64,000 nt of DNA from contig NZ_JAIUZP010000008.1 in assembly GCF_020171315.1 (NCBI RefSeq), positions 186,001-250,000 of the forward strand, given 5' to 3'. The translations under genes were made by a program, and so were the position numbers. Below the pieces are notes generated by a model that worked only from the letters and a program-made list of their open reading frames with translations, did no database searches and was not told the origin of the DNA. The DNA comes from Pseudooceanicola nanhaiensis (GTDB lineage Bacteria > Pseudomonadota > Alphaproteobacteria > Rhodobacterales > Rhodobacteraceae). Positions 36,524 to 44,994 of this stretch are shown here, piece after piece; the first letter of the stretch is position 1; every line of letters begins with the position of its first letter.

Positions 36524-38023
36524 TCAGCTGTGAGGAGAGAGGGTCCAGCCCGTCAGGCGGCGGTCGCGGCGCTCGCTCATCCGGTCGAGCAGCTTGCGCG
36601 CCAGACGCGAAACCTCGGACGCATGGGCCGGATCGGCGGCAAGATCGCGGGTCTCGTTCGGATCGGCCTTGAGGTCGAAGAGCATCGGCGGGACCCCGCC
36701 CCCGAAATGGACGTATTTCCACGCCGCCTCGCGCAGGATGGAGACGCCGCAGCGGTTCAGCGGCAGGTCCCAGGCGGCCTGGAAGCGGGTGGGCCTGCGC
36801 GGATCGCCGAAATCCGCCTCCAGCAGGGCTGCATCGCGCCAGCCGGTCGGGGTCTCGCCGGTGCAGAAAGGCAGCAGCGAGGCACCGTCCATCGCCTCGG
36901 GCGCGGCGCGGCCGATCCAGTCGAGCACGGTGGGCGCCAGATCGACACTTTCGGTGATCGCCTCCACGCGGGTGCCGCCGGGCTGGCCGGGCACGCGCAG
37001 GATCAGCGGCACGTGGTAGGCGGGTTCAAAGACGCTCTCCTTGCCCCACATCCGCTTGGCGCCCAGCATCTCGCCGTGATCGGCCGTCACGACGACCAGC
37101 GTGTTATCGGCCTGCCCGGTGACATCGAGCCAGTCGAGCACCCGGCCAAGGTGGTGATCTACCTCTGCCACGAGGCCGAGGTAGACCGCACGCAGTTCCG
37201 CCATCCGCGCCGCGCTCATCCCGGCGCAATCGCCATCGAAGCCGTGGTAGAGCCCCCCGAAGACCGGCCGGGAGAACCATGCGCTGACGAATGGATGATC
37301 CGGCGCAGCCAGTTCGGGCAGCGGCAGGCTGGCGGGATCGACCAGCCGATTGTAGGGCGCGGGCGCCAAAAGCGGTGGATGCGGGCGGATATAGGTCAGA
37401 TGGGCAAACCACGCCTCACCCAGCCGGTGCCGTATGTCGAGCGCCGTCAGGGTGCGATCCGTGAGGTAGCAGGTGTCGGAATGCTCCGCCGCATAGGGCG
37501 CGGGATCGGAGGGGCGCCCCTCCCCCTGTGGCACGAAGAAGGAGGGCCAGTTGTCCGGCCCCATATGCACGTCGTAGCCCTTCTCGGCGAGGTAGCCGGG
37601 CCATTCCCGGCCATGTTCCAGCCGCATCTCCACCAGCTCCCGGAACCCCGGCGCGACCCCTTCGTAGACCGAGAGGTCCGGGTCCTCGGGATCGACGCCG
37701 GTCGGATCGGGCATCACGTCGGAATAGCCGAAGAGCAGCGGCTCGTAGCCGGACTTGCGGGCCTCGGTCGCGACGGTGGCGTGGTGCCGGGCCAGCGGCG
37801 CGCCGTTGCGCACCGCGCGGTGGTTCATCGCGTAAAGCCCGGTCAGCAGGCTGGCGCGCGCCGGGCCGCAGGGCACCGTCACCGTGAAGTGATTGGCGAA
37901 ATAGGTCCCCTGCCCGCGCAGCCGGTCAAGGTTGGGCGTGGGCACATGGGCCGCGAGGTCGCCGTCCAGCACCGATGCCGCCAGCTGGTCCAGCGTGACC
38001 AGCAGCACGTTTCCCTTGGTCAT
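36524..38023 (-). CDS. Sulfatase-superfamily hydrolase, phosphonate-monoester-hydrolase-like
   Basis: A 499-residue member of the alkaline phosphatase/sulfatase superfamily. The N-terminal metal site is in VLLVTLDQ. The formylglycine signature CGPAR follows, inside VPCGPARASLLTG, with the Cys expected to be converted to formylglycine. VVTADHGEMLG gives the second metal-site segment. CGPxR rather than CxPSR and the overall sequence recall phosphonate monoester hydrolases and related promiscuous arylsulfatases. There is no signal peptide, so it acts in the cytoplasm, fitting a role on an imported sulfated or phosphorylated compound. The start at 38023 has GGGGG seven bases upstream; an in-frame ATG at 38059 is possible. 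It is the last gene of the ABC importer operon, 49 bp behind the second ATPase. The substrate is unknown. Confidence 0.85.
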   Translation of the reverse strand: MTKGNVLLVTLDQLAASVLDGDLAAHVPTPNLDRLRGQGTYFANHFTVTVPCGPARASLLTGLYAMNHRAVRNGAPLARHHATVATEARKSGYEPLLFGYSDVMPDPTGVDPEDPDLSVYEGVAPGFRELVEMRLEHGREWPGYLAEKGYDVHMGPDNWPSFFVPQGEGRPSDPAPYAAEHSDTCYLTDRTLTALDIRHRLGEAWFAHLTYIRPHPPLLAPAPYNRLVDPASLPLPELAAPDHPFVSAWFSRPVFGGLYHGFDGDCAGMSAARMAELRAVYLGLVAEVDHHLGRVLDWLDVTGQADNTLVVVTADHGEMLGAKRMWGKESVFEPAYHVPLILRVPGQPGGTRVEAITESVDLAPTVLDWIGRAAPEAMDGASLLPFCTGETPTGWRDAALLEADFGDPRRPTRFQAAWDLPLNRCGVSILREAAWKYVHFGGGVPPMLFDLKADPNETRDLAADPAHASEVSRLARKLLDRMSERRDRRLTGWTLSPHS

Positions 38024-38071
38024 CGTACCCCCGTGTCGTCCGCCATCTCTGCCGGCCACCCAAGCTGGCCC

Positions 38072-39094
38072 TCAGGCCGATTGCAGCGCCCCGTTCTCGG
38101 AGAAATCGAACTCCTCCGCGAAGTGGCAGGCCACCATATGTCCGGGGGCCATTTCGCGCAACTGGGGCCGCTCGGCCTTGCAGGCGTCGCGGGCAAAGCG
38201 GCAGCGGGTGTGGAACTTGCACCCCTTGGGCGGGTTTGCGGGCGACGGGATCTCGCCGGTCAGCTTCTCGGCCTCGCGGGTGTCGTCCGGGTCCAGCGAG
38301 GGGATCGCCGAGAGCAGCGCCGAGGTATAGGGATGCCGCGGCCGGGTGAAGAGCGACCGCGTCGGCGCCGTCTCCACGAGGTTGCCGAGGTACATCACCG
38401 CGACGTGGTCACAGGTATGGGCCACCACCGAGAGGTCGTGGCTGATGAAGAGGAAGGAGATCCCCATGTCGCGCTGGATCGTCTTGAGCAGGTTCAGCAC
38501 GTCGGCCTGAATGGAGACGTCGAGCGCCGCGACGCTTTCATCCGCCACGATGAACTTCGGCCCCGAGACGAGCGCGCGGGCGATGGAGATCCGCTGCCGC
38601 TGACCGCCCGAGAAGGCGTGCGGAAAGCGGCGCAGGTGTTCGAGGTTGAGCCGGCATTTCGCGGCGATCTCGCGCACGCGGGCGTCGGTCTCGGCCCGGG
38701 TCTTGGTCAGGCCCATGACCTCCAGCGGCTCGGCGATGATGTCGCGCACGGTCATGCGCGGCGAGAGCGCGGCGTAAGGATCCTGGAAGATCAGCTGCGC
38801 GCGCTTGCGGTAGTCCTTCAGCTCCAGCCCCTTGATGGTGCGCAGGTCGTGGCTGACGTCCTCGTCGCGATAGAAGACCTCCCCCTCCGAGATCGGGGCC
38901 GCCTTCAGCAGCGCCCGCCCCAGCGTCGTCTTGCCAGAGCCGCTTTCGCCCACGAGGCCGAAGAAGCTGCCCTTCTCGATGTTGAGCGAGATGTTATCGA
39001 CCGCCGACAGATAGGCGCGCGGGCCGAAGAGCCCCTTGCCGAGCGGATAATTGACCGAGAGGCTCTTGGCCTCGATGACCGGGTCTTTGCTCAT
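38072..39094 (-). CDS. ABC importer ATPase (DppF/OppF type)
   Basis: A 340-residue ATPase with Walker A GESGSGKTT, signature FSGGQRQRISIARAL and Walker B KFIVADESVAALD. The C-terminal oligopeptide-transporter extension carries Cys residues (GCKFHTRCRFARDACK) typical of this subfamily. It would pair with the neighbouring ATPase to drive the two permeases. The start at 39094 overlaps the preceding stop (ATGA), which marks it over longer in-frame options. Walker B has ES where most relatives have EP, a small and probably harmless change. Confidence 0.93.
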   Translation of the reverse strand: MSKDPVIEAKSLSVNYPLGKGLFGPRAYLSAVDNISLNIEKGSFFGLVGESGSGKTTLGRALLKAAPISEGEVFYRDEDVSHDLRTIKGLELKDYRKRAQLIFQDPYAALSPRMTVRDIIAEPLEVMGLTKTRAETDARVREIAAKCRLNLEHLRRFPHAFSGGQRQRISIARALVSGPKFIVADESVAALDVSIQADVLNLLKTIQRDMGISFLFISHDLSVVAHTCDHVAVMYLGNLVETAPTRSLFTRPRHPYTSALLSAIPSLDPDDTREAEKLTGEIPSPANPPKGCKFHTRCRFARDACKAERPQLREMAPGHMVACHFAEEFDFSENGALQSA

Positions 39095-40101
39095 GCGGCG
39101 CCCTCCTTGCTGTAGATGTCCTGCGCGAAGAGACAGGCCACGGACTGACCGTCGGGCAGCGTTTCGGCCTGCGGGACGACAGCGTCGCAGAGCCCCGGCT
39201 TGGCCAGCGGACAGCGGGTGTGGAAGACGCAACCCGCGGGCCGGTTCAGCGGCGACGGGATGTCGCCCGGCACCGGCGTCAGCGGCGCGTCGAGGTCCGA
39301 CAGCTTGGGCAGCGCGTCGATCAGGCCGCGGGTATAGGGATGCCCCGGCGTGCGGATCACCTGCCGCACGGTCCCGGTCTCCACCAGCTTGCCAAGGTAC
39401 ATGACCGCCACCTTGTCCGCCGTCTGGGCGATGACGCCAAGGTCGTGGGTGATGAAGAGGATGCCCATGCCGAATTCGCGCACGAGGTCCTTCATCAGGT
39501 CGATAACCTGCGCCTGGATCGTCACGTCCAGCGCGGTGGTGGGCTCATCCGCGATCAGCAGCTTGGGCGAGGTCGAGAGCGCCATGGCGATCATCGCCCG
39601 CTGCCGCATCCCGCCCGAGAACTCGAAGGCATATTGCTCGAACCGGCGCGCGGGATCGGGGATGCCGACACGGTCCAGCATCTCGATCGCGTGTTTCCGG
39701 GCCTGCGATTTGGTCATCTTGGTGTGGATCAGCAGCTGTTCCACCATCTGCTGGCCCACGGTGATCGCGGGGGCGAAGGAGGCCATCGGCTCCTGGAAGA
39801 TCATCGAGACGGCACCGCCCCGGATCGGCCCCATGTCACGCTCGCGCTTGAGCGAGAGCACCTCGACCGGCGCCTCGCCCGGCACGCCAAGGGTGATCGT
39901 GCTGCGCTCGTCATAGCGGGTGTTGCCGCCGTTGAGGCGCATCAGCGCCTTGGCGGTCACCGATTTGCCCGAGCCGCTTTCGCCCACCAGCCCGAGGATC
40001 TCCCCCGGTGCGATGTCGAAGGAGACATCCTCAACGGCGGTGATCAGGCCTTCGTCGGTGGCAAAGCGGATGGTCAGGTCCTGGACGGAGATCAGGCTCA
40101 T
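39091..40101 (-). CDS. ABC importer ATPase (DppD/OppD type)
   Basis: A 336-residue ATPase with Walker A GESGSGKSVTAKALM, signature FSGGMRQRAMIAMAL and Walker B KLLIADEPTTALD. A Cys-rich C-terminal extension (GCVFHTRCPLAKPGLCD) may hold a metal or Fe-S site as in other OppD-type proteins. ATGA overlaps link it to the permease before and the ATPase after, indicating a coupled operon. Confidence 0.94.
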   Translation of the reverse strand: MSLISVQDLTIRFATDEGLITAVEDVSFDIAPGEILGLVGESGSGKSVTAKALMRLNGGNTRYDERSTITLGVPGEAPVEVLSLKRERDMGPIRGGAVSMIFQEPMASFAPAITVGQQMVEQLLIHTKMTKSQARKHAIEMLDRVGIPDPARRFEQYAFEFSGGMRQRAMIAMALSTSPKLLIADEPTTALDVTIQAQVIDLMKDLVREFGMGILFITHDLGVIAQTADKVAVMYLGKLVETGTVRQVIRTPGHPYTRGLIDALPKLSDLDAPLTPVPGDIPSPLNRPAGCVFHTRCPLAKPGLCDAVVPQAETLPDGQSVACLFAQDIYSKEGAA

Positions 40102-41273
40102 TTCTTCGTCCCTCCGTAGGGATCGGCGGCATCCCTGAGCCCGTCACCCACGTAGACGAAGGCCATCACGAGGGCGATGAAGAAGAGCACGGGGATGAAG
40201 TACCATTGATAGTTCAGCAGGACATCGGCGGAGGTCGTATTCTGCAACATGACGCCAAGCGAATTGACCGGGTCCTTCAGCCCCAGCCCGATGAAGCTGA
40301 GCGCGGTTTCGGACAGCACGATGTAGGGGAAGGAAATCACCAGATCGACGATGATGTAGCTGGTGAAGGAGGGCAGCAGGTGCTTGCGGATGATATGACC
40401 CGCAGGCGCGCCGCAAAGCTGGGCCGCCAGCACGTATTCCTGGTTCCGCTCCACCAGCAGGTGCGTGCGCACCCGCCTTGCCAGCGTCGGCCAGTTGATG
40501 AAACCGATGATGATCGAGATGAAGAAGAACCGGGTTTCCGAGGACCATTCCTGCGGGATGAAGGCGGCGATCGCCATGAAGAGCGGGATCACCGGCACGG
40601 TTCGGATCGCATCCGTGACCATCTGGATGATCCCATCCGTCACGCCCCCGAAATAGCCGGACACCCCTCCGATCACGAGGGCGAGGACAAAGCTGATCAG
40701 CACCCCCAACGTGCCGACCGCCAGCGAGGTGTAGATCGCGTGCAGCGTGCGCGAGAAGATGTCCTTGCCGGTGTCATCGGTACCGAAAAGGTGGATGAAG
40801 CCCTTGTCCACGCCGAAGAGGTGGCGGTTGAAGGTCAGCGGCCCGAGGTCGTATTCCCAGCCTTCGACGAAGAAGTGGACATAGCGCCGGTCGGTCGGAT
40901 CGACCTTGGTCACCCAGCGGAAGTTCGTCGCAAGCGACCGTTCGCGGGTCACGCCATAGATGAAGGGCCGCATGGAACAGCCCTGCTCGTCACAGAATTT
41001 CGGGATCTGGGGCGCGCCGTTGGTGTAGTCCTTGTCACGCCCCGCAACCGTCGGGTTGTAGGGCGACAGGAAGGGCGCGAAGAGCCCCATGAGCACCAGC
41101 ACGATGAGGATCGTGGCGGCGACCATGGCGGTGCGGTTCTTCTTGAAACGGGCCCAGATGAGCTGTCGCTGCGAGGCGGTGAAATAGGCCTCGCGGGCGC
41201 GGCGGGCGACGGCGTCCTCGGTCTCGACGATCTCGACGTTGGGGCCTGTGGTGGCGGGGATTTTCTCGCTCAT
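40098..41273 (-). CDS. ABC importer permease (DppC/OppC type) with large periplasmic insert
   Basis: A 391-residue inner-membrane permease. A cytoplasmic N-terminal part ([17 protein letters not shown]) leads into the first helix. A periplasmic insert of about 100 residues between helices 1 and 2 includes two Cys ([11 protein letters not shown]) and ends at [15 protein letters not shown]. The remaining helices follow with the EAA-loop region ([20 protein letters not shown]). Such long inserts occur in YejE-like permeases. The start at 41273 follows GGGAG. The stop overlaps the next ATPase gene by 4 bp. Confidence 0.92.
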   Translation of the reverse strand: MSEKIPATTGPNVEIVETEDAVARRAREAYFTASQRQLIWARFKKNRTAMVAATILIVLVLMGLFAPFLSPYNPTVAGRDKDYTNGAPQIPKFCDEQGCSMRPFIYGVTRERSLATNFRWVTKVDPTDRRYVHFFVEGWEYDLGPLTFNRHLFGVDKGFIHLFGTDDTGKDIFSRTLHAIYTSLAVGTLGVLISFVLALVIGGVSGYFGGVTDGIIQMVTDAIRTVPVIPLFMAIAAFIPQEWSSETRFFFISIIIGFINWPTLARRVRTHLLVERNQEYVLAAQLCGAPAGHIIRKHLLPSFTSYIIVDLVISFPYIVLSETALSFIGLGLKDPVNSLGVMLQNTTSADVLLNYQWYFIPVLFFIALVMAFVYVGDGLRDAADPYGGTKK

Positions 41274-41371
41274 GTCGGGGCTCCCTTGGTCGTGTCGCAG
41301 GCCTTGGTCGGCGGGGTGGCGCGCTGCAGCGGCAGGTAGAGCGCCTCGGCGCGGGTCATCATGGTGTGCAT
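41270..41371 (-). CDS. Possible 33-codon ORF bridging the permease genes
   Basis: ATG at 41371 overlaps the stop of the preceding small ORF (TGATG), and the TGA at 41270 overlaps the ATG of the DppC-type gene. The peptide starts [16 protein letters not shown] and has no recognisable domain. The exact overlaps at both ends are the only support; a chance ORF is a real alternative. Confidence 0.25.
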   Translation of the reverse strand: MHTMMTRAEALYLPLQRATPPTKACDTTKGAPT

Positions 41372-41622
41372 CACGCGGCCCTCGCGATCCGGCAGGCGGG
41401 GCCATGGGTTGCGGTGCGCAGGGGACCGGTGCGATTGCATTCACGCAGTGCCGTCGCACGGCTCACCGTCTGCGGGCCATCAAAGTGGCTCTTCAGCGCA
41501 GGGCCAAGGCCCTGCGCCGCGCCCGACCCTCCCCCCAGGGAGGGCGCTCTGCGCCCCCCCTCGGGTCGGGCGCGCGGCGGCAGATGAACGGTGATCTCGC
41601 ATGGCTTCAGGCGCATCCTCAT
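41371..41622 (-). CDS. Possible 83-codon ORF inside the structured permease-permease gap
   Basis: ATG at 41622 overlaps the stop of the DppB-type permease (ATGA). The product is basic, Pro/Gly/Arg-rich and lacks a domain. Much of it is encoded by strong inverted repeats, so it looks like a repeat element that has stayed open in the operon's reading direction rather than a conserved protein. Its value may lie in keeping ribosomes on the mRNA across the gap. Confidence 0.25.
   Translation of the reverse strand: MRMRLKPCEITVHLPPRARPEGGRRAPSLGGGSGAAQGLGPALKSHFDGPQTVSRATALRECNRTGPLRTATHGPACRIARAA
41496..41572. repeat. Strong nested inverted repeats between the permease genes
   Basis: GCGCAGGGCC-AA-GGCCCTGCGC (41496-41517) is a perfect 10-bp dyad. 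Directly after it, CGCCCGACCC (41520-41529) pairs with GGGTCGGGCG (41563-41572) around a second C/G-rich hairpin. The arrangement recalls REP-like intergenic elements. Within an operon it could protect the upstream mRNA from 3' exonucleases or lower expression of the downstream genes. Confidence 0.7.
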
Positions 41623-42629
41623 CCCCCCATCACCGATTTCCGGACCCGCGGGTCGATCAGCGCAAGCGCGATATCGGTCACGAAGTTCAGCCCCACGATG
41701 GTCGCCGTCAGCAGGAAGATGATCGCCCCCGCCAACTGCTGGTCATTGGACCGCGCCAGCGACTCCAGCAGGAGCGAGCCCGCCTCGGTCAGGGTCAGGA
41801 TCATCGCCACGATGGGCAGCTCGTTGAAAATCCGGTTCAGGTCGAAGCCGAGCGAGTTCACGATCGGCCCGAGCGCATGGCGCGCCGGATAGCGCCAGAG
41901 CAGCCGTCGGCCAAAGAGCCCGCGCGCCCGGGCCGCAGTGACATAGAGCTTGTCGTTCTCGTCCAGCATCAGCGCCCGCACGGTCTGCAGCGCAAAGGCC
42001 GTGGCCGACCAGCCGAGGATGAAGACCGGTAGCCAGGCGCGGCTCAGGAAATCGCCCAGCTTGGCCAGGCTCCAGGGCGCATCCCGGTAGGCGTTGGAGA
42101 AGAGGCCGGTCATGGAATCCCCGAACATCACCGTCGAGAAGAGCATGATCATGAGCGCCAGAAGGAAGTTCGGCATGGCGAGGCCGAGGTAGCTGACAAA
42201 GCGCAGCGAGCCGTTGAGGAAGGCCGACCTTGATGAGGCCGACAATATCCCCACGGGTATCGCGATCAGGTAGGCCAGGATCAGCGAGGCGAAACAGATC
42301 GCCGCCGAGATCAGGAACTTGTCGCCCAGCAGGTCATTGATGTTGAGCCGCAGGATACAGCTGTCCCCGAACTCGCCCTTCAGGAAGACATTGCCGACCC
42401 AGCTGCCCCAGCGGATCAGGAACGGCCGGTCGAGGCCGAGACGACGTTCCTCCGCCTCGATATCGGCGATGGAGATGCCCGACCCTTGGGTGTTCTTGAA
42501 GGCGAGGTAACGTTCGGCACATGTCCCCGGCACAAGCTCCATGAGCGAGAAGACGATGAGCGAGACAAGCAGCAGCGTGAACAGCGCCATGGCGGCGCGC
42601 ACGGCGGCGAAACGGGCGAATTGCAGCAT
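41619..42629 (-). CDS. ABC importer permease (DppB/OppB type)
   Basis: A 336-residue inner-membrane permease with about six helices. It has the usual DppB N-terminus (AAMALFTLLLVSLIVFSLME), a periplasmic loop after helix 1 containing two Cys (GTCAERY, DSCILRL), and the cytoplasmic coupling segment YVTAARARGLFGRRLL. The start at 42629 follows GGAG. It is separated from the DppC-type gene by 345 bp of structured DNA, unlike the 4-bp overlaps elsewhere in this operon. Confidence 0.93.
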   Translation of the reverse strand: MLQFARFAAVRAAMALFTLLLVSLIVFSLMELVPGTCAERYLAFKNTQGSGISIADIEAEERRLGLDRPFLIRWGSWVGNVFLKGEFGDSCILRLNINDLLGDKFLISAAICFASLILAYLIAIPVGILSASSRSAFLNGSLRFVSYLGLAMPNFLLALMIMLFSTVMFGDSMTGLFSNAYRDAPWSLAKLGDFLSRAWLPVFILGWSATAFALQTVRALMLDENDKLYVTAARARGLFGRRLLWRYPARHALGPIVNSLGFDLNRIFNELPIVAMILTLTEAGSLLLESLARSNDQQLAGAIIFLLTATIVGLNFVTDIALALIDPRVRKSVMGG

Positions 42630-42661
42630 GGGCTCCGATCCGGCTGGGGGCGGCACGCGTG

Positions 42662-42703
42662 CCGCCACGTGGCGGAGGCCCCGGGCGGTGACGCCGCCCG
42701 GGG
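42662..42703 (-). terminator. Intra-operon hairpins between substrate-binding protein and permease
   Basis: CCCCGGGCGG-TGACG-CCGCCCGGGG (42679-42703) is a perfect 10-bp stem with a 5-base loop, next to the palindrome CCGCCACGTGGCGG (42662-42675). Such hairpins after binding-protein genes usually stabilise that transcript or partly terminate it, so that more binding protein than permease is made. No T-run is present. Confidence 0.6.
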
Positions 42704-42724
42704 TCGGGTCTTACGAGGTCCGGA

Positions 42725-44776
42725 TCACTCGTCCAGCCACCACTGGGCGGCAAGATAGGGATAGGTCCGGTAGTATTCGTAGGACTGGGTCTTGAACTCG
42801 GCCATGTTTTTCAGGGCGTTACGCGAATAGATCACGTTGGGCGCCTGAACCGTGCCGATGAAGAGCAGGTTCTCGGTCATGGTCTTGGCCATCTTGGCGC
42901 CGATCGCCGCCTGCTCTTCCGAGCCGGGGGTTGCACCCTGGAAGGCGTTCACGTCGTCCATCAGCTCCTTGACGAAGGCCGGCGGCTCGACACCGCTGGC
43001 GCCGCCGCTTTCGACCCATTCGGCCCACAGCATGCCGGTGCGGTGCGCAAAGTAGTTCTCGAAGGGCGGCACCCAGAGCTCGTTGTTGCCCAGAACGATG
43101 GCGACCGGCTGGCCCTTCTCCCACATGCCCACGTCGAGCTGGTTGGAGGATTGCGCCGAGCGGTATTCGTCCGGGGTGACTTCCTTGACCGCGGTCTGCA
43201 CGCCCACGTCGGCCCAGTACTGGGCGACCAGTTCGACAACCTCGCCGCCGATGCCCTGCGTGGCGAACTGCATGTTCAGCACGATCTTCTCGCCGTTGGG
43301 CAGCTCGCGGTAGCCGTCCCCGTCGGTGTCGACCATGCCGATGCCGTCCAGCATCGTCTTGGCGCTCTCGGGGTCATATTCGGCATAGAGCGAGGTCAGC
43401 TCGGGGTCGACGAAGCTGGGCGTCGGCGAGAAGCCGATGAACTGCTTGGGTTCGCCCTGACCGAAGAAGGAGGTCTCGTTAAGCTCGTCGCGGTTGATGG
43501 CGATCGACATCGCCTTGCGGAACTCGAGATTGCCGAAGACCTCGCGCTTGCCCTCGTCGGCCGAGGTCACGTTGAACGAGAAGGTCGGCATCGCGATGGT
43601 CGGCTTCAGCTGGATCGCGTAATCGCCTTTTTCCTGGCTTTCCAGAAGGATAGGCGCCGCAGCTAGCGTAAGGGATTGAGATTTGTAATCCACTTCGCCG
43701 TTGACCAGCTTCAGGATCCGCACCTCGTTGTCGTTGGCGTAAAGCTCATCCTGACGCGAGATGTAGGGCAGCTGCTGGCCGGTGGTGTCCACCATGAAGA
43801 AGTAGGGGTTGGCCACCAGCTTGCGGCCCTCGGTGGTCTCCGAGACGTAGATGTGGCTTTCCAGCGTCGGATAGGTGTCCTTGGCCAGTTTGCCCACCTT
43901 GTCGGGGCTGTTCAGCATCGGCGTCGGCGTGTCGGTCCAGTCCGAGTTGCCGAAGTAGGCGGTGATCACGGCAAGGCCGTTCTCGAAGCCCGCTTCCTGC
44001 GCCAGCTTGTCCGCGTCGGGGTTGATGTCGGGGTGATACTGGCCAAGGAAATGCTTGGGCAGGAAGGCCTGCGCGAAGGTGGTGGCGAAGTGTGCCAGCA
44101 GGCCCGGCTTGGGCGACGGCAGGTTGAAGATGACGGTTTCGTCGTCGGGCGTTTCCAGCGTCATCGGCTCGCCGGCCACAAGGACGTAGTCCTTGGGCTT
44201 CTCGATCACCTTGGGATCGAGGGCGATGTTGTCATACCAGAACTTCACGTCGGCCGAGGTGAAGGGCGCGCCGTCCGACCACTTGTGGCCCTTGCGCAGG
44301 TGGAAGGTCAGCTGGGTGAAATCCGCGTTCCATTCCCACGACTTGGCCACGCTCGGCACGATGGTCTGCAGGTCGTCGGCATAGCGCACGAGGTTCACGT
44401 GACGCACCGACAGGAAGTCGGAGGTGCCCGCCTCGGTCGCGTTGGAGAGCGCGCGCAGCGTCCCGCCATAGCTGCCGACGGAGGCATAGGGCACGACCAC
44501 CAGCGGCTCTTCCGGCAGGCGCTCGGCCAGCGGGGGCAGCTCGGGGTTGCCGCGGATCGCGGCGTTCAGTTCGACCATCTCGGGGTTTTCCGAGAAGGTC
44601 ATCTCGCAGCTTGCGGCGGCGGTGAAATCCGCCAGTTCCATCTGCTGGCTGAAATCGCCGGGCGTGACGCCCATCATGTCAGCCTGGGTGACCGCAGGAC
44701 ATTCGGCAAATGCCGTGCCCGCCATCAGCGAACCGGCAGCTGCCGTCAGCAGCAGAGTCCTCATGCGTGTCGTCAT
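42725..44776 (-). CDS. Periplasmic substrate-binding protein of a peptide-type ABC importer (SBP family 5)
   Basis: A 683-residue protein, longer than the usual 500-550 of DppA-like proteins. A signal peptide with hydrophobic core and AFA-E cleavage site (LLLTAAAGSLMAGTAFA) is followed by family-5 features: VAKSWEWNADFTQLTFHLRK, KWSDGAPFTSADVKFWYD and RKAMSIAINRDEL. Acidic DTDGDGYRELPNGEKI resembles similar stretches in large YejA-like binding proteins. The start at 44776 has GGAGG about 10 bases upstream. It is the first gene of the importer operon, with its own promoter-like region and a following hairpin. The ligand may be an oligopeptide, opine, glycan or sulfo/phospho compound; the sulfatase-like last gene makes an ester substrate attractive. 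Confidence 0.9.
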   Translation of the reverse strand: MTTRMRTLLLTAAAGSLMAGTAFAECPAVTQADMMGVTPGDFSQQMELADFTAAASCEMTFSENPEMVELNAAIRGNPELPPLAERLPEEPLVVVPYASVGSYGGTLRALSNATEAGTSDFLSVRHVNLVRYADDLQTIVPSVAKSWEWNADFTQLTFHLRKGHKWSDGAPFTSADVKFWYDNIALDPKVIEKPKDYVLVAGEPMTLETPDDETVIFNLPSPKPGLLAHFATTFAQAFLPKHFLGQYHPDINPDADKLAQEAGFENGLAVITAYFGNSDWTDTPTPMLNSPDKVGKLAKDTYPTLESHIYVSETTEGRKLVANPYFFMVDTTGQQLPYISRQDELYANDNEVRILKLVNGEVDYKSQSLTLAAAPILLESQEKGDYAIQLKPTIAMPTFSFNVTSADEGKREVFGNLEFRKAMSIAINRDELNETSFFGQGEPKQFIGFSPTPSFVDPELTSLYAEYDPESAKTMLDGIGMVDTDGDGYRELPNGEKIVLNMQFATQGIGGEVVELVAQYWADVGVQTAVKEVTPDEYRSAQSSNQLDVGMWEKGQPVAIVLGNNELWVPPFENYFAHRTGMLWAEWVESGGASGVEPPAFVKELMDDVNAFQGATPGSEEQAAIGAKMAKTMTENLLFIGTVQAPNVIYSRNALKNMAEFKTQSYEYYRTYPYLAAQWWLDE

Positions 44777-44830
44777 TGGATTTATTCCTCCATTCCGTGG
44801 GATCATGGCCAGGTTTGTCCCGGTCCTTGA

Positions 44831-44846
44831 TGTCACTCGCGTGACA
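44831..44846. promoter_or_regulatory. Operator-like palindrome in the importer leader
   Basis: TGTCACTCGCGTGACA is an almost perfect 16-bp palindrome (7 of 8 pairs) lying between the proposed -10 box and the binding-protein start, where a bound repressor would block transcription. The responsible regulator is not encoded nearby. Confidence 0.45.
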
Positions 44847-44873
44847 CGGGTGATCTGTGTACACCTCGCGAGG

Positions 44874-44903
44874 ATGTTGCGAGGGCCCGCGCCCACGCGT
44901 CAA
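44874..44903 (-). promoter_or_regulatory. Probable promoter of the ABC importer operon
   Basis: On the minus strand TTGACG (44903-44898) and CAACAT (44879-44874) are spaced by 18 bases, about 100 bp before the binding-protein start and just upstream of the palindrome at 44831-44846. Confidence 0.45.
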
Positions 44904-44994
44904 GCATCACGCGAATGAGAGCGGCGGAATGAAGTTCGTGCGCGAACGAATTGGGCAGCAAGACGGTTGACCCTGCGGCAGGTCCACACGGGCG

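Noticed and set aside
36524-38023. Choline sulfatase (betC) linked to betBA
   Set aside because: It lies 34 kb away in an ABC importer operon, and its CGPAR signature and overall sequence fit phosphonate-monoester-hydrolase-like enzymes better.
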